This document shows, one piece after another, positions 1 through 6,600 of a DNA stretch of 6,764 nt (within the stretch, counting starts at the first letter, position 1; every line of letters starts with the position of its first letter). The stretch is from an uncultured Ruminococcus sp. (lineage in GTDB: Bacteria > Bacillota > Clostridia > UBA1212 > UBA1255): contig CACZOW010000092.1 in NCBI GenBank assembly GCA_902782885.1, positions 1 through 6,764 on the forward strand. Direction: 5' to 3'. A program made the translations under genes and the position numbers. The notes under the pieces were generated by a model. That model made no database searches, was not told the origin of the DNA, and was given only the letters and a program-made list of their open reading frames with translations.

Positions 1-528
1 GCTCGCGAACGGTCGGTTGCACTGGAAAAACAGGTGGTACAGCCCCGTGCCCGCGTCGTACACCAGCCCGTTGGGGTCGTTCATCTGGTGCCGGTAGGGC
101 GTGAAATGGTACAGCGGCCGCGTGCTTTCCGCGTACAAGCCCGCGGGCAGGCGCTCGACGTTCACATAAACGGTCTCGGTGCGGCCGTTCTGCGAAGCCT
201 CGACGGTGAAGCTGTTGAAGCCGTCCGCTAAGGCCACTTTCTGCGCGCTGCCGGCGGAAATACCTCTGCCGTCCAGCGTGAGTTTCAGCCCTTCGCTGCC
301 TTCCGGAACGAGAACCACGATCTCCGTCTCAGCGACGGTGTTGTCAACGGCACGCGCCATCAGCATATTGTCCGCACCCTGAAATGCGGTGAGTTCCTCG
401 TTGCCGACGCAAATGCCCGTAATGAGGCGCGGGACTGCATCTTTTTCGTCAGCGGCAACGCTGCCGCCTCCCGCCATTGCTGCGCACATTATTATCACCC
501 CTAAGATTAATGCTGCTGTCCTTTTCAT
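1..528 (-). CDS. Secreted GH32 fructan hydrolase, N-terminal 176 residues (3' end outside window)
   Basis: Reading the minus strand from the ATG at 526-528 gives an open frame to the window edge, so this is the first 176 residues of a longer protein. Residues 1-26 form a signal peptide (Lys-Arg start, hydrophobic core, cleavage probably near SVAA). There is no lipobox, so export without lipid anchoring is likely. Residues about 34-127 look like a small beta-sandwich of the cadherin-like or Ig-like kind, ending in TVYVNVER (homology inferred). Residues 139-172 carry the GH32 opening block: YHFTPYRHQMNDPNG, with Asp151 (codon 76-78) as the expected nucleophile, then YHLFFQCN. Members of this family release fructose or fructo-oligosaccharides from levan, inulin or sucrose by a retaining mechanism. 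The RDP and EC motifs lie beyond the window, so activity and substrate cannot be judged. A GGAAGG ribosome site at 536-541, 7 nt upstream, fixes the start. The gene has its own promoter and follows a terminator, so it is a separate transcription unit. Confidence 0.9.
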   Translation of the reverse strand, partial: MKRTAALILGVIIMCAAMAGGGSVAADEKDAVPRLITGICVGNEELTAFQGADNMLMARAVDNTVAETEIVVLVPEGSEGLKLTLDGRGISAGSAQKVALADGFNSFTVEASQNGRTETVYVNVERLPAGLYAESTRPLYHFTPYRHQMNDPNGLVYDAGTGLYHLFFQCNRPFAS

Positions 529-535
529 TTTTCTG

Positions 536-541
536 CCTTCC
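536..541 (-). promoter_or_regulatory. Ribosome binding site of the secreted GH32 gene
   Basis: The minus strand reads GGAAGG here, 7 nt before the ATG at 526-528. It supports that ATG as the start of the secreted GH32 gene. Confidence 0.75.
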
Positions 542-561
542 GCTCAACTGTCTGCGATTAT

Positions 562-591
562 ATTATAGACCGAAGTCCGGTTTTGCGTCAA
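562..591 (-). promoter_or_regulatory. Sigma-A-type promoter of the secreted GH32 gene
   Basis: On the minus strand the -35 box TTGACG (586-591) and the -10 box TATAAT (562-567, perfect match) are separated by 18 nt. Transcription should start near 555, giving a leader of roughly 27 nt that includes the ribosome site. The promoter lies between the terminator of the preceding unit and the GH32 gene, which is where an independent promoter is expected. It matches consensus more closely than anything else in the window. Confidence 0.8.
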
Positions 592-601
592 CGTTTCCGC
601 A
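584..601. promoter_or_regulatory. Putative LacI-family operator overlapping the -35 box
   Basis: The plus strand reads TGCGTCAACGTTTCCGCA, an 18-bp inverted repeat with 7 of 9 positions matching between half sites and a central CpG inside AACGTT. That is the usual geometry of LacI-family operators, including those of sucrose and fructan repressors. It covers the whole -35 box (586-591), so a bound repressor would block RNA polymerase. The regulator is not in the window and its identity is inferred. CcpA-type catabolite control is an alternative, since CcpA sites share the central CpG. Confidence 0.5.
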
Positions 602-608
602 TAATGAA

Positions 609-640
609 CAAAACGGCCCGGGATTGAAGGTCCCGGGCCG
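609..640 (-). terminator. Intrinsic terminator after the surface-protein genes
   Basis: A perfect 10-bp inverted repeat, CGGCCCGGGA (614-623) and TCCCGGGCCG (631-640), encloses a 7-nt loop. Transcribed from the minus strand, the stem is followed at once by TTTTG and further T-rich sequence. It starts 13 nt after the stop codon of the gene at 654-1973. It separates the surface-protein unit from the secreted GH32 gene. The T tract lies only on the minus-strand side, so it acts in that direction. Confidence 0.85.
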
Positions 641-653
641 AATCAGTACGGAA

Positions 654-1973
654 TCATCCCTTTTGTTTTCTTCGTAATGTTAGAACCAGACACGCGCCGG
701 CAATAAGGATCAGCGCCGCGGCAAGCACCGGCCTGACGGAGAAATCGCCGGTCACAGGTACAGGCTCCGAAGTATGCTCAGCCGGAGCATCGGTTGCCGG
801 CGGCTGCGTAGCCGGCGGATCCGTCGGATCGTCCGGAACTTCTTCGGTCAACGTCAGAGAAAGCGATTTTACCGTTGCCACCGCACCGCCTTCGGTGAAA
901 AAGCCGAGTTTGCCCGCGATCTCCGCGGCGTCATAATCTTCGGCGGTGTTGTAGACCTTGCCGTTCAGCGTGATGACCGCCTGTCTGGTGGAAGCGTCCC
1001 ACTCAAACGACAGTTTGTTCGTTTCGGCCTGAGGATCGATCGGCGTGTGGCTGAGCTGCCATATTGCCCAGTCGGGCGTTCGCTTCATGGAATAGACGTA
1101 ATTGTCAACGTTCGTCTCCAATCCGTAGTATCCGTTTTCATCGACTGTTTTGAACGTTGGTCCCACTCCGTACCCGTCGTACGTATACTCCGCTTCGTAC
1201 TTGAACGATCTGGTTCCGTCGATATCAAGACCGAACACTGCGACCGCTCTGTTTTCGGAACCGCTCTTGTAATTCATAAGGCCGTCCGGCGTGATCGTCC
1301 ATTCGCCGCTGCCGTTCTCAGGGAGCGTTATTGCACCGAGCAGATCCGTTTTGCTGCCCTCGACGGTCAGTTCCGCTTTTGTCACAGATATTGCAGCATC
1401 TTCCGTGAATATGCCAACGTATCCGGCGATCTCGGAAGCATCGTAATTTTCCGCCGTGTTATACGTCGTACCATTCATGGAGATCACGGCATTACGGGAA
1501 TCGGCGTCCCACTCAAATACCAAATCGTATGTGTCAGTTTTCTCGGCAATTTCAACGTGTGCCAGTTGCCATATCGCCCAGTCCGGCGTGCGCTTCAGCG
1601 AATAAATTTTGCCGTTGGGCTGATCGGCGTTGGTTTCGACTGCGTAATAGCCGTCTTCGTCGACCGTTTTAAACGTCAGACCAACTCCGTATCCCGAGAA
1701 AGAATAAACGATCTCGTATTTAAATGATTTCGTGCCGTCGATCTGCGCGTCAAACGCCAGGACGGATCTTCCGGCCTTGCCAAAGGCACCGTTGACCAGT
1801 GCGCCGTCCCTGAGCGTCCATCTGCTGTCTCCCCGCGACGTAAAACCGCCGAAAAATTCGGGAGTACCGTGCACGGTCACGGAGGATTTTGCGCTTGCCG
1901 GAAGGATAATAAGCGCACTTAAGCATATGACTGCCAGAAGCAGTGCAAACAGCCTGCCAAAAGTCTTCTTCAT
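654..1973 (-). CDS. Secreted surface protein with two lectin-like modules and a VPVTG sorting signal
   Basis: A 439-residue protein, probably a surface carbohydrate-binding protein; no enzyme motif is visible. Residues 1-28 are a signal peptide (MKK start, long hydrophobic core, cleavage after LPASA). Two tandem modules follow (about 34-205 and 212-376). Both contain IDGTKSFKYE or IDGTRSFKYE, GYGVG, KRTPDWAIWQL and YNTAE-YDA-EIAG. Alternating short hydrophobic strands suggest a beta-sandwich of concanavalin, LamG or CBM66 type. CBM66 binds terminal fructose in levanases, so the neighbouring GH32 genes favour it, but this is inference. Residues 377-403 are a Pro/Thr/Asp-rich stalk. VPVTGD (405-410), a membrane segment (413-433) and an RRKQKG tail resemble a sortase substrate with V in place of L. 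The start at 1973 is chosen over an in-frame ATG at 2012 because AGGAAG lies 9 nt upstream and the signal peptide begins there. It is probably co-transcribed with the paralogue 70 nt upstream. Confidence 0.85.
   Translation of the reverse strand: MKKTFGRLFALLLAVICLSALIILPASAKSSVTVHGTPEFFGGFTSRGDSRWTLRDGALVNGAFGKAGRSVLAFDAQIDGTKSFKYEIVYSFSGYGVGLTFKTVDEDGYYAVETNADQPNGKIYSLKRTPDWAIWQLAHVEIAEKTDTYDLVFEWDADSRNAVISMNGTTYNTAENYDASEIAGYVGIFTEDAAISVTKAELTVEGSKTDLLGAITLPENGSGEWTITPDGLMNYKSGSENRAVAVFGLDIDGTRSFKYEAEYTYDGYGVGPTFKTVDENGYYGLETNVDNYVYSMKRTPDWAIWQLSHTPIDPQAETNKLSFEWDASTRQAVITLNGKVYNTAEDYDAAEIAGKLGFFTEGGAVATVKSLSLTLTEEVPDDPTDPPATQPPATDAPAEHTSEPVPVTGDFSVRPVLAAALILIAGACLVLTLRRKQKG
846..1874 (-). 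repeat. Tandem protein-level repeat: two modules of about 170 residues
   Basis: The first copy is encoded by 1359-1874 and the second by 846-1340. They share nearly identical stretches at the same relative places, for example KRTPDWAIWQL at residues 127-137 and 297-307, and FKTVDE at 101-106 and 274-279. This is an internal duplication of a whole domain with no degenerate copy. Both copies keep the aromatic residues (Tyr, Trp) that sugar-binding faces commonly use. Confidence 0.85.
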
Positions 1974-2043
1974 GGTAATTAACTTCCTTTCTGTTTTTGA
2001 TGATAACGGCATTTCCCCGCGGCCGTTTCGCTAATAATGTGAA

Positions 2044-3480
2044 TTATTTATTTTTGCGTTTTACCAGTACGGCAGTGACGACAACGGCGACTGCGGCGAT
2101 CGCGGACGCACCGATGATCAGCAGTATCTTTCCGGTATCGCTCCTGGAGGATTTTTTGTCTGCCTGCGATTGTGCGGGAGTCTTCTCAGGTGCCTGAGTG
2201 GCGGGCACGGACGTGGGAGCCGGCGTAGGCGCATCAGTCGGCGCCGCTGCTTCCGTCGGCTCGGCGGGAGCTTTCGTTGCGGTCTCCAGTTCGGTGTATA
2301 CCGCCTTTGTGTAATAAACCGTCGCATCTTCAAAGAAGAGACCGAGGCTGCCCGATATTACTTCGGGATCCAGGTCGTATATCTCCTGCCGGATCACGCC
2401 GTCAACGTACACCTCCGCAAACCAGTCGGACGCGTCGTACACAAATGTGATGGTGTGCCCGTCGACCGCCGCCTCTTCCTCCGTGAGATCGGGCGCGTTG
2501 GCGTAGAATGTCGACCAGTTGCCATCGATCATCAGCGGAAAGTAGATATGCCGTTCGGTGTTGACCTCCACCGCTCTGTAGTTCTTCTCGTCAACGACTC
2601 CGAAGCCCATGCCCGCGCCATATCCCTTGCAGGTGTACGCTACCTCGTATTTGAAAGATTTTGAACCGTCTATTTCGATATTGGATTTTACGAGGCACTT
2701 CGGATTCGCGCCGCCGGCGGATCCGCCCAGACCTTTAACTGTGTAGTCGATCTCTCCGTACGTGCATTCGAATTCCATATTTGTTTCGATATTGGATTTA
2801 TGATCCACCGGTTCAGCATCTCCCAGTTCAGTATATAATGCTTTTGTAAAGAAGCATGAGTCGCAGCCTTCAAAGTATACTCCCAGGCTTCCGCCGAACG
2901 CTTTGGACGGTATGGTAACGTCTTCGCTGCGAACCTCTCCGTCAACCGTTACTTTTGCGGTCTTGTTTCCGGCATCGTACTCAAGCAGCACATTATGCTT
3001 TCCGGCAAAAGCGGCAATTTCGTCGGCACTTAAAGGGGTCCCGTATCCTGCGTATGTGCTCCAGCCGTTCGCCCCGACTGTCGGGAAGTAAACGTGGCCT
3101 TCTTTGTTGATCTCGACCGCAAAAAAGTTGGTACGCGATCCGGTAAATATTGACAGACCGGCACCGTACCCGTCGATAATAAATTCCACTTCATACTTGA
3201 ATGATTTGGTCCCGTCGATCTTCTGACCGGACCGGGCAAGATACTTAAGCGGTTCATCCTCAATGCCGGACTTCATATCCGACGTAAGCCCATTTTCTGT
3301 CACGCTCCACTGACTGCCGTCAACTGCGATCCAGCCCTCCAGATTGGTCTCGAAAGAAGTTGACGCTTCCGCCGCAGCACACTTCGCGCCGGGGCTGACC
3401 GCCGCCCAGGCAGTTACAGCCGCAACTGCCAATATGATCAACAATGCGGTACGGAAATGTCTGTTGATACTATGTTTCAT
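2044..3480 (-). CDS. Secreted surface protein with two lectin-like modules and a C-terminal membrane anchor
   Basis: A 478-residue paralogue of the downstream 439-residue surface protein, probably also a carbohydrate-binding surface protein. The hydrophobic stretch 11-27 is the signal peptide core, with cleavage near AWA (24-26) or AEA (37-39). Module 1 (about 42-219) and module 2 (about 229-399) share IDG-T/S-KSFKYEV, GYGAG, AVE-I/V-N, W-STY/STF, a GSLG-FFE-like strand and TKA-YTEL. No catalytic motif is seen. Residues 400-445 form a Pro/Ala/Thr stalk with TDAP and PTPAPTS runs. A membrane segment (451-473) and KRKNK tail end the protein. The SDTG just before it (447-450) is only a weak sortase-like match. 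GGGAGGT 7 nt before the ATG supports the start. Cys206, Cys209, Cys239, Cys262 and Cys284, absent from the paralogue's modules, could form disulfides. CBM66 or another concanavalin-like fold is inferred from layout and context. Confidence 0.85.
   Translation of the reverse strand: MKHSINRHFRTALLIILAVAAVTAWAAVSPGAKCAAAEASTSFETNLEGWIAVDGSQWSVTENGLTSDMKSGIEDEPLKYLARSGQKIDGTKSFKYEVEFIIDGYGAGLSIFTGSRTNFFAVEINKEGHVYFPTVGANGWSTYAGYGTPLSADEIAAFAGKHNVLLEYDAGNKTAKVTVDGEVRSEDVTIPSKAFGGSLGVYFEGCDSCFFTKALYTELGDAEPVDHKSNIETNMEFECTYGEIDYTVKGLGGSAGGANPKCLVKSNIEIDGSKSFKYEVAYTCKGYGAGMGFGVVDEKNYRAVEVNTERHIYFPLMIDGNWSTFYANAPDLTEEEAAVDGHTITFVYDASDWFAEVYVDGVIRQEIYDLDPEVISGSLGLFFEDATVYYTKAVYTELETATKAPAEPTEAAAPTDAPTPAPTSVPATQAPEKTPAQSQADKKSSRSDTGKILLIIGASAIAAVAVVVTAVLVKRKNK
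2284..3357 (-). repeat. Tandem protein-level repeat: two modules of about 175 residues
   Basis: The copies are encoded by 2824-3357 and 2284-2796. Matching landmarks include KSFKYEV (residues 92-98 and 274-280), GYGAG (104-108 and 287-291), YFP (131-133 and 313-315) and TKA-YTEL at the end of each module. The mid-module segment differs completely from KRTPDWAIWQL in the paralogue, so the two genes carry distinct subtypes of the same module. Confidence 0.8.
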
Positions 3481-3487
3481 GTTATCG

Positions 3488-3494
3488 ACCTCCC
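3488..3494 (-). promoter_or_regulatory. Strong ribosome binding site of the 478-residue surface protein
   Basis: The minus strand reads GGGAGGT, 7 nt before the ATG at 3478-3480. It is the closest match to the anti-Shine-Dalgarno sequence in the window, which suggests efficient translation. Confidence 0.8.
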
Positions 3495-3500
3495 GGTTTC

Positions 3501-3570
3501 CTACAATACTATTTTACTACGTACAAATGCACGAATATAGTGAAAAAATGCTGTTTTTGCTGCAAAAAAA
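3501..3570 (-). promoter_or_regulatory. AT-rich leader with helically phased A/T tracts, possible promoter region
   Basis: Three A or T tracts (3543-3548, 3554-3558, 3564-3570) have centres about 10.5-11 bp apart, the spacing that bends DNA or forms an UP-like element. Downstream on the minus strand are -10-like hexamers TATATT (3534-3539), TAAAAT (3511-3516) and TATTGT (3503-3508). None has a good -35 box at 16-18 nt, so an exact promoter cannot be assigned. The region could give the surface-protein pair its own start or an activator-dependent one. Confidence 0.35.
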
Positions 3571-3615
3571 CGACTTGTTTAGCCCCTGCTTCAGAGGATC
3601 GCACCGTCTGCGGGG
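3564..3615 (-). terminator. Weak or partial terminator after the GH32-kinase fusion
   Basis: Just past the fusion gene the minus strand can form a broken stem: CCCC (3612-3615) with GGGG (3583-3586), and CAGA with TCTG inside it. A run of seven T follows at 3564-3570. The T run starts about 12 nt beyond the stem and the stem has an uneven internal loop, so termination may be incomplete. Read-through into the surface-protein genes is plausible. Confidence 0.3.
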
Positions 3616-3622
3616 ACCGGTA

Positions 3623-6600
3623 TTACAAATACCTGATCTTTGACTGCGGTTCTTCCGGAGACGCTGCCAGTCCGGCGGCCACCTGAGCGTACACGGTACT
3701 GCCGTACGCTGCCGCTTCGCGGCCTGCGGGCACCGATGCGCGGCATTGGAACAGTTTTTCCAGGACGCTCCTCAGATATCTGCTCTTCCGGACAGCACCT
3801 CCGTTGATCACAAGAAGCTTCGGCTTATGGCCTCCGCCGGCGAGGTACAGCTGCTTCAGTTCATCCGCTATGCCGAAGAAAAAGCCCCTGATAAGTTCCT
3901 CCGGAGTAAAGTTTTCCGGAGTGATCCCGGTCACGGCGCCTGTGCGCCACGGCTCTTCGCGCGTGCCGCAAAAACTGGTGTCAACAGTCAGACTGTGTTG
4001 AAGCGCCGCCTCTCCGCCTTCCTGCATAAGCTCGTTCAGATATCTGTCGATGCTCCGGTACGCACTGCCGTAGTCTGCCCCGCCAACCAGCCGTACGGTA
4101 TCCCGGAAAAATGTTTCCAAAATCGACAGCGACCGGCCTCCGCAAAGCGACGAACCTACCATGATGCGCCTGCCGCCTGCAAGAGGACGCACTTCCATTC
4201 TGGGCCGCGCCTCGAACGCGGACGTCAAAAACGAGATTTGGCTTCCTGTACCGATGTTGACCAGCACGGCGCCGTCCAATGCGCCGACCGACGCAAAAAA
4301 GCTGGCCTGATTGTCCCCGATGGCGGCAGCTACCGGAATACCGCGATACTGTCCCAGAGTCTCGTATCCGTCCGTAACTTCGGGAAGCAGCGCACAGTCG
4401 ATGCCGGCCTTCTCCGCAGCGCCGGTCAGAAAGCAGCCGTGCCGGACGTCAAACGCGCCTAAGCTCGCCGCGTTGGACGAATGCATGTACGGACGCGTCC
4501 GCCCCGTGAGGCGCATGGCAACGTAATCCGCGACCGTACACACGGCCGCCGCGCCCTCCGGAACGCAGCCGAGTAGTGAGTGACACAATAGCGTTGTCAT
4601 GCCCATTCCGGTGGCAGCGCGCGATCCGGTGAGTTCGCTCAGATAATCGGCGGCGCTTTTGCCGGAAAGCGCATCGAGCCGCTGCGCTCCGGTACCGTCC
4701 ATCCAGGAATACAGCGGGGATATTGCCCGCCCTGCCGCGTCAACATACACGATTCCGTGCATCTGTCCGGTGATGCCGATGCATTCCGGCTTCGGATACT
4801 TAGTGCCGCCGGTCAGTCGCTCCAGCTCCGTCAGCACCTTGTCAAGAATCAGCTCCGCATCGTAAAGGTTTTCGTACGGTTTGCCTTCCTTCTGAGCATC
4901 GTTCGGTACCGTGTACGATTCCATCTCCTGCCCGTCTGAAATATTGATGACGTCAAAACTGAGCGTTGTGGAACCGATGTCAATTCCCAGCGCCACGTGT
5001 TCCGCGCCGGATCGCGGCGCGGACAATGCTGCGGTTCCCGTTTCCTGCTCCGGATTGCAGTTGCTTTCATGCTTCACTTCCCGGACTTCGACCAATGGCA
5101 GCACGAGTCTGCGATCCGCGGTCACGGCAAAGCGGTCCAGATTGTAATCGCAGACAGCAGCCACGCTCATGTAGAATTTACCGCCGTCAATGAATAGTTC
5201 CAGACTCAGCCGGTCCGCGATCACGCGGATCTCCGAACCGCCCTCGCATGCTCTGAGCGGCGCAGTACAGCCGCCGCAATCAACAGAGTTCCTATAGAAA
5301 TCCACTTTAAACGAATTGCCGAAAAACGAGAACTCGACCGTACCCTTTTGTTCGGACGGAAGGGAGATCAGAATATCCAGCGCACTGTGCGGCAATACGG
5401 TAAGTGTTTTCGTCTGCGGCTTTCCGCCGCCGCAATCCAGCTGCATATCCTTAAACTGACGCTGCCAGCGGTATAGCCGGGAGATGTCCTTTACGGGCTG
5501 CGCGCACAGGTACATGCGGTCGCCGCCTGTGACAAGACTCATCTGCATAGGCACGGAAAATTGACCCGAAACGCATGCGGATGAGAGTTCCGCCGTCAGC
5601 CACGTGAGTCGCTTCACGTCGCCGTCGGGCGTGCCGAAAAACGATTGTCCCGCATAGCTGGCGTTTCCGAAATGCAAACGGCCCGAGCGCTGCGCAGGCA
5701 CGAATACTATGCCGTCGGAAGCGTTTTTCTGCTCATCATCCTGAAATTGACGTTCAAAACGTCCGATCAAATAACGATCGGAAGCGCCGGAAATGATCCA
5801 GTACGGGCGGCCCGGATTACCGTCGGCGTATAATTTATAGAGGTCCGGACACTCCGAATCCTCCGGAAGCTCTATCAGCTGTTCGAATCGCCAGGTGTTA
5901 AGGTCGCAGGATGACATCAGCGCATAACTGCTCCCGCTGCGGTAGATCAGCATCAGATATACGTTCAATTCCGGACAGAAAACCACTTTGGGATCGCGAG
6001 AATACTCGGCTTTGCCGGAGGGAATTATGCCTTTTTTCAGCGGTGAAAACGTCACGCCGTCCGGGGAACCGGCGGTACAGATCCTGAACGATCTGCCGGC
6101 GGAAAGCCGTGTCATTCCTCCGGCCGCAGTGTAGAAGAGAAGCAGCCTGTCTTTATTGACGATAGCGCTGCCGGAAAACACCTCACCGTCTTCATCGGGG
6201 TACAGCGCTTCCGGAAGCTCCTGCCAGCGGAACAGGTCTTCGGAGCACACATGGCCCCAATGCATATTGCGATGCTCCGCACTGACAGGGTTTGACTGAA
6301 AGAATACATGATATTTGCCGTCAAAATAAACCGGGCCGTTCGGGTCACTGAGCCAGCCGCGTTTTCTGGTGAAATGTATGAAAGGACGCGGTTCGCCGGA
6401 ACTGCTGTCTGATTCCGGAACACAGCCGCACTGACCTATCAGCGGCGCGCCTCCGGCGTCTTTCAGCTGCGCGCAGTCTTCGCATATCACCGTATCCTCC
6501 GCCTCGCAGACGATCGTGACGTCGAGGCCGTTCCAGCGCGAACAATCCATATACACAGTGCGGTCCGGCGTACAGAAATCCACCCGCTCCGTCATATCAA

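Noticed and set aside
774..1727. Long plus-strand open frame (317 codons) opposite the 439-residue surface protein
   Set aside because: It is Arg/Val/Phe-rich with no recognisable domain or good ribosome site, and lies wholly antisense to a gene with signal peptide, repeats and anchor. It is a mirror of the repeated coding sequence.
1974..2012. Upstream in-frame ATG at 2012 as the start of the 439-residue surface protein
   Set aside because: It would add 13 charged residues ahead of a normal signal peptide, while AGGAAG sits 9 nt before the ATG at 1973.
2005..2027. Hairpin between the two surface-protein genes (AACGGC and GCCGTT, 11-nt loop) as a terminator
   Set aside because: Only 6 bp, and no T run follows on the minus strand. 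At most a weak mRNA element, so co-transcription of the two genes is favoured.
2170..2664. Plus-strand open frame (164 codons) opposite the 478-residue surface protein
   Set aside because: Its Arg-rich start is simply the antisense of the Pro/Ala/Thr stalk. No sign of real coding.
3376..3390. Cys34 of the 478-residue surface protein as a lipoprotein anchor
   Set aside because: The preceding residues PGAK do not fit a lipobox, and the protein already has a C-terminal membrane segment.
3512..3529. TACGTA-centred inverted repeat as a second LacI-type operator
   Set aside because: Only about half of the arm positions match beyond the central six bases, and it does not resemble the palindrome at 584-601.
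3746..4462. Plus-strand open frame (238 codons) opposite the kinase half
   Set aside because: The opposite strand carries all FGGY motifs in order. The plus-strand product is Arg/Ala-rich, without a domain or ribosome site.
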